This document shows, piece after piece, positions 25,017-37,634 of a stretch of 64,000 nucleotides of DNA; position 1 is the first letter of the stretch; each line of letters starts with the position of its first letter. The notes below the pieces were generated by a model. The model searched no databases. It saw only the letters and a list, made by a program, of their open reading frames with translations, and had not been told where the DNA came from. The position numbers and the translations under genes are program-made. Source of the DNA: Sclerodactyla briareus (lineage: Eukaryota > Echinodermata > Holothuroidea > Dendrochirotida > Sclerodactylidae); the NCBI GenBank assembly GCA_026419785.1, contig JAODTK010001799.1, positions 62,001 to 126,000 on the forward strand. The letters run 5' to 3'.

Positions 25017-28000
25017 TTCTATTTTAGTTCGAATTTGCCGTACTCTGGTTGCTTCACCCAGGTGCCCAATGATGGGGATGGGAAAATAAGTGTCAATAGT
25101 TTGGAAAAGATGGGAATTTTCCCCCAATTCCCCAAAAGAGAGAAGTTAAACAATGAAAATTAGGGAAAGGGATATGAAAAGGCCAAAGGTCGGGGAGGAT
25201 AGGGTGTAGTTCGCGTACACGGTGTACTCCATCCCCCCTCTCCTCCGTCAGGGACGTTAGCACCACCCTCCTGATTGCAGTTCAGAATTATAACCACGTA
25301 TGTGCAGAGCTATCCAATCTTCGGGGCCCACCCGGTCTGACGAGACACTTCGAAATCTGCTGCCTACGGTGCTGTGGTCACGAGTTTCTAGGCCCTAGAG
25401 AAGTGCCGCTTTATTCTGATATTACCCGTGGTCTGCGTATAGGTAGCTATGAACTAATCTCACCCATCTCGGCCCCCTTCTCGCCCTCCCACGGACGAGA
25501 CCTTTGGGTTATCAGTACCTAACGCCAGTGGAAGCTTGCCAAAGTAACGATTCGTAATTCATAATACAACCGCTAGTATTATGTGTGCGAAAACTACTGT
25601 TGGCACGACAAGTTGGGGTATTCATCAAAACTGTAAATTTCGGAAGGAATTAGTCAGGGATGTCCTATAAAGGATGCGACTGCACAACCATAGTACCGCT
25701 GCGCGGACAGCAACGTGTCCCGCGAGGCAATAGGACCTGGGAAGTTTCAAGCGAACGACACTAAAAGGAGTTTTTCAATGATTTTATTTCCAGTTGTAAG
25801 TGCTGATCTATTGTGTTGATAATAAAATGGGATTGTTGGTTCTTACCACTCGAGGTTGCCCCGGTATCACATCAGGCAAACATTCACAGCTAGTATGCCC
25901 ACATTCAACATCGTGAAACTTCACCGCCAGCCACTTGGGCCTGACTACGAAATTATTATCACTGTGCTATCACCTTTGACGAATAAATAAAAACAAACTT
26001 CGCGTTCAAGGGTTTCCTAAAAATGGAGTAACTTTACGCCGTTTAAATTATTAACTTGTTCTGTATATGGGAGGTTTAGGCGCCCGATCGTTATAACTGT
26101 GGCAACAGTCCGGCGCCTTGTTAATGTAACCGCACTGTGTAACACTTGTATTGAACGGGAACATCGCCAGCGGTCGGTCGTGTGGTTTCTAAAGGCATCC
26201 GTATGCACGGTTCACTTCCCGGGAGTAACACGGTGGGGATTGCGTGAGTAATGACAACAATTGTTTTGCTCACCATTCAGAGCGAGGATCTATAACTCTA
26301 AAGACTGGCGCCCAGGAATAGACAGAGAAAAAAAATTCCCATGTCGCCACGATTGTGTTTCGCAGGCCCTGATGGCGGGAAGAACGGATACGAACGAAAG
26401 GCAGACGGCACTCGCGGACAACGGAGAGGAAAAAGTCCAATTTCAGTTGATAACAGTTGTTAAGAATCACTGCGCGAGCAGAGGGAAAGCAACCCGGAGG
26501 AATATTCTCAGTCAGGCACGACTTTGTTTATACACGGCTTACCGGGTTGACATTTTTTTCCTGTGAATGTGAGGGAACTCACGTGGGGACGATATATAAA
26601 GCTAAATTCATTTTAGAAGGAGTCGTCACTATAGAGAGTTCTAACGACGTTCAAGTCTGTTGCGATTGGAGGTTTTTCTTCAACGGATTCTGGTGATTCG
26701 GGACTTTTTACGGAATTCTGAAGAGGCGATTCGATTGTGATGTCGTAATCATGATTCCGCCGAAGTGGATTCGTACCTATAATATTTTTAGCGTAGTAGC
26801 GCTTTGATTGTTTTTGCAATGAAATGAAAGAAATGTTTCATATCCTTTTGGAAAGACAACATATCTATTCTCATTGAAACGATACAAAGGCGAATTTAGG
26901 GATTTTTTCCAAGACTGTTGCAGTATGCATACTTCGCTTTCAAGTTTCAACTTTAGTGTCAGGGAGTGCTACTCTTTACGTCACTCGACTTTTTTCTCTG
27001 GATGTTTGGTGAAAAGAAAACAAAAAAGATGATCGAACTTTCTGAAAGAGACTTTTTTCATACGGGAAACTGGGGGCTGGAATACGTATTTAAAGCAAAC
27101 CCCAGAGTATCCTCGGGATCTAATGGTGATTTATTCCAGTTAGGTTTGAATGAGGAATGTTAATATTTTGTGATACATTGTAAGCTTGCTAGTTCTGGGG
27201 ATTTTTTTTTTACAAATTGGGAATTAAAATCGTGATAATCTTCCGATCGGAACTAGAGTCAAATAAAAATTCCAAAAATTTCTCTTCCATCATTCCCCAA
27301 CTGCAAGTGATTCACACATAAGAAAGAAAACAAATCGGTAGAGGTGAAAACTATGAATGCAATATGGCCAATTCAAAGCAAGGAGCGTAGGGATGGCTGT
27401 ATTCGGTACGGTACCTTATACGATCACCCGATTCACTTCTCCATCAGAAATTAGTCCAAGGAGTGCCAAGGAGTCAAAACAGCCTAAGGATCAGTAAATC
27501 TCAAACAAATTTCCACGAGGGTAAACACCCTGTTGGAATTACAGTAGTAGTCTATAGTGGGTTTGTTACAACGTCAAATAATCACACTGGTTTATTTTTG
27601 TACGTGTATTATATTAGTTGCTTACATCTGAAGATGTTGGTTGGAAGCGCGCCTAATAGAGGGCGCGGTAGCAAGAGCCAGCTGAGAAACGCAGATGGAT
27701 TATTATATTTGACGCGCGCTCAGATATCGCTGTTTCATGAACTCAGACGCTGATTGAGTTTGAGTGCCAGGAGGTATATTAGACGCGAGGTCTTCTGAAC
27801 GTAGCGCCACGAATGGTGGCGCGGAGCGAACCGAGACATCACAAAACTATTATGTATGTTGTATGTATGTATGATGTATGTATGTATGTAGGTATGTATG
27901 TATGTATGTATGTATGTATGTATGTATGTAGTATGTATGTATGTATGTTGTATGTATGTATGTAGGTATGTATGTATGTATGATGTATGTATGTATGTAT

Positions 28001-31000
28001 GTATGACACAAAATTCATTGTATTTCCACTTCGGGGATATTATGCCGGAAGATATACGCGTGAGCGCAGTAACTCTTCTAGGCTTGGGCGCCTCCGAGTT
28101 TGTTGTTGAGTCGAATACTCGCGACCGTATATGAGTCGCGACTCTGGACGGAGTTCAGAATGCATCTGTGCTTGCGCAATTGTTACTATTTTTCAATCGG
28201 AGATCTGCATATACTTCTATATTTTAAGGCTACAACTTTCTTCTTCGCGCAGTATATCGATCCTGTTAAAGTACGCTCAGCGGCTAGCAATACATGATTG
28301 AATGACTTGCCTGGTCTAATTGCTTGGCCGGTGGCTCGCGTCGCCACTGAGGCCGACAGATCAGGAGGCGGACAGTTTAGCGGGGAATTTTGAGATTGTA
28401 CTGAATGAACTTATCACTGAATTATTGGCCCTTACAAGAGCTACGCTATCTAGGGCGCAGGGGTGTTGCCGAGCTCGGCCGGCCTGTTTTTTTTCAGTAG
28501 GCGAAGCACTGCTGATTGGAGTATACAGCCCAGTATAGGCAGTATGATTCTTCAATCTGTGTTAACGAGTTTTCGGACTCTTGACCTCGGCTGACTGGGA
28601 AATAGGCAACATATTCAACGCCGCATGGGTCGCCTGGCAGGAATTTCCGCGCAGTCAAACTCGTCAAACAGAGGCGGTTCTGTGAGTTTTGCGAAAGCGC
28701 GCGCACATGCATGTGTGCTTCGATATGGAGGAAACAAGTTAACTACTCCCTGATTATCGCCTGGTATGACTAATATTCTTGAATGGAATAGGCAGATAGC
28801 TCGGCTAATCGCAAACAGAAGGAACACACGCTCGGCGCTTGTTAGACGGGTTATTAAAACGGTAAACTGACACTTTATGGAACACCGGCGCCCTATAGGC
28901 ATGATAGAACGGGGTAGGTTTAGGCTATCGGGTAAACGCTGCAGTTCACACGGAATTTAGGCTCGCACCCAACCACTAGACCGCAATTGGCGACTGGTCA
29001 ATGTTATTGGACGCGAAAAAAGTTCAGGTTAGTGCTAATGCACACGGCACACCGCACGATAAACCTATCCGAATTGCAAATGAGAGGAAAATGGCGAAGT
29101 GATATAAAATGGGTCGGATTTCATTTTTTTTAATTGTATAGAGTGTTGACTAGTTGAACTAAAGAGCATATTAATTAAAGACGACATATGTAGGTTCGGA
29201 TACAACAGAGGTTATACCATGGAGAATGGAAAACTGTATCTATAGGTACAAACCCTATTTCAATACGATGTTCCTATGTGAAGTTATTGGCCTTCAAAAT
29301 GTGTCCATTATGCAGAGAAATTGGGGAAATCCCAATGCGCAATAATGCATGACGTCACACATGGACACCGGGGAAGTTATGTCATATAATTCATTGTTTC
29401 ATTCATTGAATAAGTCAAACATTTCGTAGAAGCTCTGTTGTCTTTCTCTCACGAAAGTATAACCATCAACACCTACCAACCACTACAGCAATCCTCTCCC
29501 ATTGACTAAACGCTTTTCGAAGTGAAAATAATGTGTTCATTTCAGTAGAATACGAAGATTGTTTGCAGGGTTGTGCAAGTATGACATCGTTTTATTAATG
29601 CATTATGGGGTGCTTTTCGATCTCGCGCAATACACATGCACAAACTTTGAAAGACTGTAACTCCGTAACGGAAAGTCGTATGAACTTCGGGTTTGGATTG
29701 ACGCATTCCATTTTTCTCAAGCTAATATATTAGCCTCTTCATAATTCAACCTGCAGTTATCCTTTAAAATCACCCAACTCATCTTATATGGGGAATTAAC
29801 GGGCACGTGGGACGTATTACGTGGGCTATCAAAACGGAACCTGGATCTACTTTGTCGAACTTGTCGAACGCGTGTTGTACGCCTGAACGATGTATACATC
29901 TGTTAATAAAACGATCCTTTCAAGGAATCACGGCTCGCGATAGACATGAGGATGCGATTGGCGACTGGCTGAACTTTATTGCTGCGGTGACCGTAATCAC
30001 GTGATTATGTCCGTTCCGCACATTCTGTGGCTATCACGAGCATGGTGACAATGGTTTGAGAAAGTTGTGAAAAGATTGGTTTACAAACTGTGAACTGAGT
30101 GACAATAGCTAACACTACAAAAATGTACAAACCGTAAAATTGGAAACTGGGTTACTCAGAAAGTTTACCCCCGTATTGTATTAACGAGTAGCCTATACGA
30201 GGCGTGTTTTTGACACCCTATCGTTATTTCATCGATTCCCCCTAGTGTATTCAACGTGTTTAACGCCACTTCCCAGAAGACACGGAAGCAACAAATTCTT
30301 TCGCTAGAACAGTTATTGGGGAGATTACTATATAAGTCACGGTAGCTACGACACAATGTAGGGCAGTGGGTGTCCACTACGCCACTACGGTAAATGTTAC
30401 TCTGTGCAATCCATACGGTGAGCTACGCAAAGGAGAATATTTCTTAAATGGAGCTTAAGGATCTGTCACGCCGACTGAATACCCTTACTCGCATCCTGTG
30501 CAATAAGACTCGCATGTTCCTCACTGGATTTAATTAGACCTGAATCGATGTTCCTCGCGCGCTTCCGTAACAAGCAAGCCGACACCTTCAGGGGGAAGGC
30601 AACTATTTTATTTACGTGCATCCTGTAGACGCCACAACTGTTGACCAATCAAAAGAGTTTTCTGGATGAGCGGTAGTTTTATTACCGTACGTGCCCAATG
30701 CCCTGTTAGATTACACTCTATACATGGATCACATCCGGCCAACATTAAGGCTACGTTGACTATGTGGTGTCGGCTATACGTCAATTCACCAAGTCGGGTC
30801 AGTTTTCAAACTGCCTAAATTGTTGTCCCATTTCATACAGACGTATAGGTATCGGGCGATTAAGGCATTTTAGGCAATTGGGTTTCAATAACAGGGCCAA
30901 GGCCCGGGAACATTCGGGGTCAAATCTTCTTCTTTTGGGGTCTGGTTTAACAGTGGACTATGGCTGTATGCGGAGCGTAGAGAATGAGCGACATGAACTT

Positions 31001-34000
31001 ATGTTTTAATATGTCTGTCTGTGGGAGCCTCCCGAGAAGGTCAGGCGGTAGAGCCTATATATAACACGCACGAGGGATCTTTGGCGGTGACCCGAGTTTT
31101 TCTTCCTTGCGACCTAATTCCTGTTGCATGTTTTCTTATATTGTTGGTGGTCCCGTTTTAGCGGACTCACTTGCGACACGATATTATAACTGAATTCATT
31201 CATCTGCCCACTGTTTCATCCCGTTGGTCCGAGGTTGAGAGGACGTAGGGTTGCCGTTTAATTCTTCTTATTTCAAGATGCGAAGGCTATATTAAAAAGT
31301 GTCTCAATCAACCAGCAGCGTGATTGGCCAACGAACCATACCAAGATGATTAGGTTCGGCTTAAAACCTGTTAAAAGAGAGAATTATTCCCCGGCATCAG
31401 TTTATACCCCCAGCAAGTGAAATATAATTTAGCCTCCTAGGGAATGTCAAGCCAAAGATTGATCGATAAGCCAAATCCTCCCTGAACGGCACATTTGGGG
31501 GTCTGGAGTCAAAACGTGCTCGCAAGTAGGCCTATTCGTTGAGGAGTATTCGGCAACCCTGGCACCGTGCTGAACTACAATCGTCCCTTAATTTGGGCAT
31601 AAATGCTTGTTTGTATACTGCCCATGAGGGCGGAAAGAAGATATCTCTGTCTTTGTAGGAGAGAGGGAGAAACGCTTAAAATCTCATTAGCATCTCAGAA
31701 TATCTCAAATTGTGACAGTATGGACTCTCCTGAAATATATACCCTGCGCTAATGGGCACCTTACAGGGCCACTTAAGACCGGTGGGTGAACCACAAATTG
31801 AACTGTTGCCATGTTTTGGGATTGTCTTACACGTATTTCAAGCATGTGGTCCCAATTTTCGGTGCTGCCACTAAGAGAGTTGACTTTTGCAATTGGAAAA
31901 CATCCATACTCAGTAAGATAATAAATTTTGAACTTTGTGCCCAAACAGGGCCTGGTCAGTGTAATTGTAATAATCAGAGGTTTTGCCCTGTCGGAAGGTT
32001 ATCACGACTGCTGCCGAGTCGTTTTAATTCTATATTCTTAGCTGTGAAAACAGCGCGGCAAACCAGATACGCATACAGAATGCACTCCGATAATTCGAAA
32101 TGATTACACTCTAAGAACAAAAGGAAAAGGTGTTTCAAGTAATCAAGTTACCTGAAATGCTTAGTTCTGAAGATATTACTATGGTGATATGCTCAAGACG
32201 ACTACGACTCCTTTGAGTATCATTATGCACGATTTTTTGGGAGTGTAGTTTTGTAGATACCGCTGATGGTACATTTCATTTTTATAGTGAATATCGTAGG
32301 CGTAAATGATCCCATTTTCCCCAGAGAAGGCTCAAATAGGCTAAATATTTGTTTCGCTCATTTTTCGCGTTTCAATGGATTTGTTTTCGCCAAATTTTCA
32401 TTATTTCGAAGACGTGTTTAGATTTTTCCTTTACAATGGAACTAACGAGATTTAACGCTATATAAGCATCGTATTGTTATATGATTAAACAACGAGTGGT
32501 ATTGTCTCCAAAACAACTATTGTTGAGTCGAGTAAATTTAAACACCCCCTCCAGAAAAAAAAAATTGGAGCATTTTGGCAACATTTCTAGAAGCAGAGCG
32601 GACACACTGATGTTAAATGTGTGGCTATTCTTGCATGGAAGTTAAACAGGTTTAGGCTCCAGAATCTTTGTCAGTAAATAAACCATTGTTGTGTTTGTCT
32701 AGCCTAAATAGTATAAATCTATTCAATGTTTGCTTTCATACTGTTCAATTTACGTCCATTGCGCTGAATATAAAGGATAACAAAACGAAATAGAGGGAAG
32801 TTACGCTTCGTAACAATAGGTCTACATTATGCCTAATTGAATAACTGGCGTCTTCGATCCCCCATATCTGTTTAGCACTTATAATAGACATATCGTTTAT
32901 CGGTCATTCGGTAACGTTACACAGATCTCAGTGTTCCATTGGATTGGTTTCGTAGTCAAAGGACACGACAGTTGCGTAAAATTAGGAGCAGGATAATTCG
33001 TAAGCAAAAAACATATATACCAGTATACTAACTATATACTACGATCCTTCATTGTTGAGCACTCAGCACGAAGGACTGGAAAAGGTAAAAAACTAGGAAT
33101 ATAGGCAATCGGCAGGTTACCATACCGCCTGTGTATTATCTGAATATTCACATCCACCTTGAGGGTACCGTACCGCATAATGGCCATCACCTTATTCGTA
33201 TATCTGCCGGGCTCCGTAACTGTATAGATTCGATTCCAGCTTAGCGATTACTTTTATACCATCGCAAGTAGTGTAAAACGACATGATTTCCTTTATTGTA
33301 ATTCCAATAATCGACAATCGTAGCTTTCGGGGTAGAACTGCTATAGTTCAGTATTTTAACAGTAATGTTAGACTATTATGTACAGGAAGATGTAATCTCG
33401 CCGTCAGGCATTTGAAACCAAAACATACCCACATTTCAATTTGTAATATTTCAAGTTACAACATACAATAAGAATTAGTTCAGAATTCAGGCGCCGATTA
33501 CAAGCAATAGCTTGCGCACAAAGTTCATAAGAAAATAATCCATAACTGGTTATACACGTCGTGAGAACTGTTCATGCGAGACATTGTCTTGGATATGGAT
33601 GTGCTTTTCGCTATCCATAGGAGTACGCTAATGCAACGCAGTGGCAACGACCGGAGGAAATACTGAGTAATGGCCATTGGTCGATCGGTGGTTATAAAAC
33701 TTGACGTTTAATGGATATGGCGTGAATTTACGCGTGAATGAAACACAACCGGAATAACTTTCCCGGACCAGAATTGACCTTATTGTTTCTAGCCGCACGA
33801 AGGACTACTTCTCTGTGAAGGGCGAAAAGTCGTTTCTCCCGTCCCAAGGCCGAATATGCCGTTAATAGTTGTGTGGCATTGTTATATAGCTGGTGAAACC
33901 GGGAAAGGGGCTGCTATCGCTTGCTAACTATACGAATCCAAGTACAGATGACCAATGTCATACCTGCACCATACCCCCTCCCCCTCCCATATGTCTGATT

Positions 34001-35992
34001 GATGACAAAGGGGTGGATGCGTGCTCTTCGAAGCGGTGAATAGAGATTTGAAGATTCAGTTGCCACGTGAACTTGTTTCAGCAGTTCCGAAACAAGTTTG
34101 CTTTACACTAACAGCGTTTCACTCATCGACGTGTTTCTGATTTCATCAATCCACACGACATGCCCAGATGTCACGTATCATACTCAAGTGTTAACCGTGT
34201 TAACCAAAGCGTTTAGTTGACCGAGAGGAAGGACACATGCAACCATTGGAGGTCTGAAGCAGTGAAGAACATTTTTTTGGGTGGCCTCAACCACCTACTG
34301 GTCGTATTATTCATCTGTTTACCCAGAGTGCTGTCCAGGTAGAAGTAAGCTATTTGGCAATATTTGATGACTGCAATTTATGATTGACTCATTTTCTCTT
34401 TCCGTCGGGCAATCTGGCTAATTTCTGTTGGTTCATTTCTACCACTTACTGCCACCACGTACTTGCGAGTACTGATAACCTTCGCCTTCGGGATGGATTG
34501 GATATCTAAGCTACTGCTAAGCTACTAAGCTAATACGATCAGGGAATGGACCAATGGGTTCCATACGGGGTCATCTATCCTACTAGTGAGTAGTCAGGAC
34601 TTTCCAACGCCGTAACATAGAGCATGTCCATTGAATTCGCGCAAAAAAATATTTCGCAAGGATGTATAGATTAGCATGCTATGTTTCTAGGCTACTCCAA
34701 TAAATTCCTTTAGATTGTGACGAGTGCCTACCCCGTTGTCCGTTGTTTGTTGGTCAATCGCCAGGACTACTCTTCTTTAAATAGGCCCCGGGGGTGAAGG
34801 TCACTGCGAAGGTGTTGTACATTCATTGAGTGTCCTCGGTATTTTCAATAATTCCTAATGTAGCAAAATGTAGCAACTAGCCATTCACGTTCACGTTGGT
34901 TACCGACTCCAAGTGATGCCAGGGGATGTGCCCTAGAGTGTACTTCCGCCGATACACCACAAATGCCCTCCGCCCTTTACCCGCTTCCTTGGAAAAAATC
35001 ATCGTCGTGGGTGACTTTTCGCAGTGGTAATCTTGTAAATCGCCAGGAAGCTCCCGAGATCCAGCACGTGGCATGCCGGTTAACATTCCAAATACTACCA
35101 AAGCAAACACTGTAATACCGCAAAGCCTAGGCCGGCTCAACACGTGGGTCGTGCGATTCGGAGATTCGACCGCATGTCGGTTGTTTGTAATGCACTCGTG
35201 TTCAGTTGTTCTTGTCAATACCCGATATTTAGGATCATAGCTCTTTGCTGGTTGATATAGGTTTTACAAGACTAGTCGCGGATTTTCAACCGTCAGGTAG
35301 TGATTCTTTAGGGATCACGTCGTTATCCCTCGCGTGGATTTATCGGGATGGATATGATAGAAGGCTCTTGAAGGTATGTGATTTGGGGATCGCCTCCGAC
35401 AGTGCAACTGTTCTGCTAAGCGCAATCTCGGAATTTTAATATACGCGACCACTTGTGTTCCTTTTTGCACGGATTTGTTACGTAACACGGCTACAATCGG
35501 TTCCTACACATGAACAACCGAGTAGTTTTTTTTATTTGAAAGTGTCGTCTTGATCATCAATGAAAGTGAATGAAAGTTTGTCACCATGTAGGCCAACCGG
35601 TATTTTCATAATGGATCTAGAAATTATATTTCATCAGCATGGCCAACAAAGATAGTAATCTGCTGTGAGACTGTCCCCTGTGTCAGTTGCACCCCAACGG
35701 TAAATATCATGAATCCAAATGTATGATAAGACTGAAGACTGGTCCTATAATCATCCTCACTTGGGAAATACAAGTGTGTCGAGACTGAGAGTGTTGAGAA
35801 AAATCACTCTCGTGAACTTTTACAGGCATCATGTTAATATGATGATACGGTGATGCGATTCATACTGACTGTATGCAATGTCTACATGTCGTTGGTCGTA
35901 GGTTTTACGCATTGCTATATACCGATCATACAATCGTTGCACCGCTCCGCACAATTCAATCGTCATTCGGGTATTTCTGTCTTTTTCCACAG
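25017..35992. other. Upstream flank or 5' intron of the chordin-like gene
   Basis: About 11 kb with one microsatellite and no supported gene. It should contain the promoter and any non-coding 5' exon, because the first coding exon begins with a splice acceptor. A minus-strand frame (34877-35218) with a hydrophobic segment is discussed under findings. Confidence 0.5.
27851..28005 (+). repeat. (TATG)n microsatellite
   Basis: About 150 bp of TATG/GTAT repeats with a few one-base interruptions. Confidence 0.9.
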
Positions 35993-36113
35993 GAACGAAG
36001 ACATATTTGAAAGCCGAACCGCATGGACGCCACGCTGAATCTTCGCTGCATATTTTGCATGGTTTTCGTTTGGTGTACCCGCCCTATGACGTCATTACCA
36101 ACTTCCGGTCGAG
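35993..36113 (+). CDS. chrdl: Chordin-like exon 1: 5'UTR end and signal peptide
   Basis: A strong acceptor (pyrimidine tract ending CCACAG at 35992) precedes 30 nt of leader with an in-frame TGA at 36008, so ATG 36023 is the first usable start. It lies in a good context (CGCATGG). Thirty codons follow: a short N-terminus, a hydrophobic core (CIFCMVFVW) and a polar end (TSLPTSGR), as expected for a secretory signal peptide. The exon ends in phase 1 at a consensus donor, GAG|GTGAGT. Joining it to exon 2 keeps the frame and puts the first VWC cysteine a few residues after the predicted cleavage zone, as in CHRDL1. The upstream acceptor implies at least one non-coding 5' exon, not identified. Assignment rests on phase, splice strength and signal-peptide character, not on sequence similarity. 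Confidence 0.65.
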
Positions 36114-37596
36114 GTGAGTGAGACCTTCCGTGTCAGAGGTCGCTTCTGCTAACCCACCTCCCATTAACTCGGATGCATGATTTCATGTGAAAATGGTGAT
36201 TACTTTTATCAGTTTTCGAAACGATATTCATTAGAATATATCGGGATAATCCCAATATAACAGTATAACGTCTTATTCTATTTTACGTGATTTTGTTAGG
36301 GTACAAATATCAGTTCATCGTGGGCTAGATCAGATATATAATTTTCATGAATCGTTATTGGGATTACTGGGGAACTTTTCAACTAAAAAACTTTTCGGGA
36401 TTACACAACCTTTCCTCCCGTTTACTGTTTGGTAGTCTATATTTACACTGATATACTAAGTTTGTCGCCATTCGTTTCTGTTCAAGACTACAGGGCTAAC
36501 GAATTAACTTCACCCATGCAAAATGTAAAGTAGATTGAGCTAGAGGTTCAGAGACGATTTGATTCCATATAATATGAATAAATTTGAATTTCTCCCCCAA
36601 AGGGTGGATCATTTTCAACAATTAACGTAGAAATCAAGACTACGTAGACGGAGTGGTCACTTTGTTGTGTGCATGTCTATGTCTGTGTGTGTGCATGGCT
36701 GCCTGCACATTGTCTACACCGTACCAGCACGTTGCATTGCCGAATAACTGTCTGTTTGTGACCTGTATATACAATACGTCATTCAGTTAAACGCTAACTA
36801 CGCAAATTTGAGGGCATTGGAGGTTATCAGTTTATTGATTCGGTATATATATATGGTCACAAAATTAACCGGAATGTCAGGCTCTGGTATTAGTTTGAAC
36901 TTGTTTACCCTATCTGTTTACTTCCGAATCACAGTCATATTAAGTGTGGAATACTAACAATTGCCTTGTGGCGCCGCGCGGTAGACTGGGACCCGATTTT
37001 GATGTTTTGTGTTTATAAAATGGCGCTGTCTTGTCTCAACCACTGATCTCAATGATAACTAGATGGTGGGCCACAGCTGATAGACGTTCGTGGCCTCGGG
37101 TATACAACTTATTTATTGTGTGCAGCGTGTATACAAGGCCGCCTTAATGTCGCTGTTCCGTGGAATCGTGCATTGATCCATCTGTTCATACGACAATAGG
37201 CCTAAATTCGACGAATTGCCGAGTCGCAGTTCGACTTTATGGGGAAAAGTAGAAATGAGACCTTCGTCTGCAATATGTATTCGTAGCAAGATGGGCCATT
37301 TTCTCGGAAGAGTGGCATTTGGATGGGACAACGTGAAGAAATCGGTTACATTTACGCTACGTCGCCTTGTTTACATTTCAAATCAGCCATACTATGAAAG
37401 GAACAACCATGATGACCTATTTATGTCAACAGATTATAATATAAAACGGCGATGCTTATTTTAACGAAATTAGATAAGTGAATTATTATGATTGATACTG
37501 ATTAGGTGAATCATTAATATCAATATGAATTAGGTGAATAATGAATTGATTAAAATGAATTCATAATTATTATTATTATTATATTATTATTATTAT

Positions 37597-37634
<38 letters not shown>

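Noticed and set aside
35850..36038. Open frame starting MMRFILTV as the chordin-like signal-peptide exon
   Set aside because: A phase-1 donor (GTAG|GTTTTA) exists but is weak. The overlapping exon ending at 36113 has a consensus donor, a strong acceptor and the correct phase.
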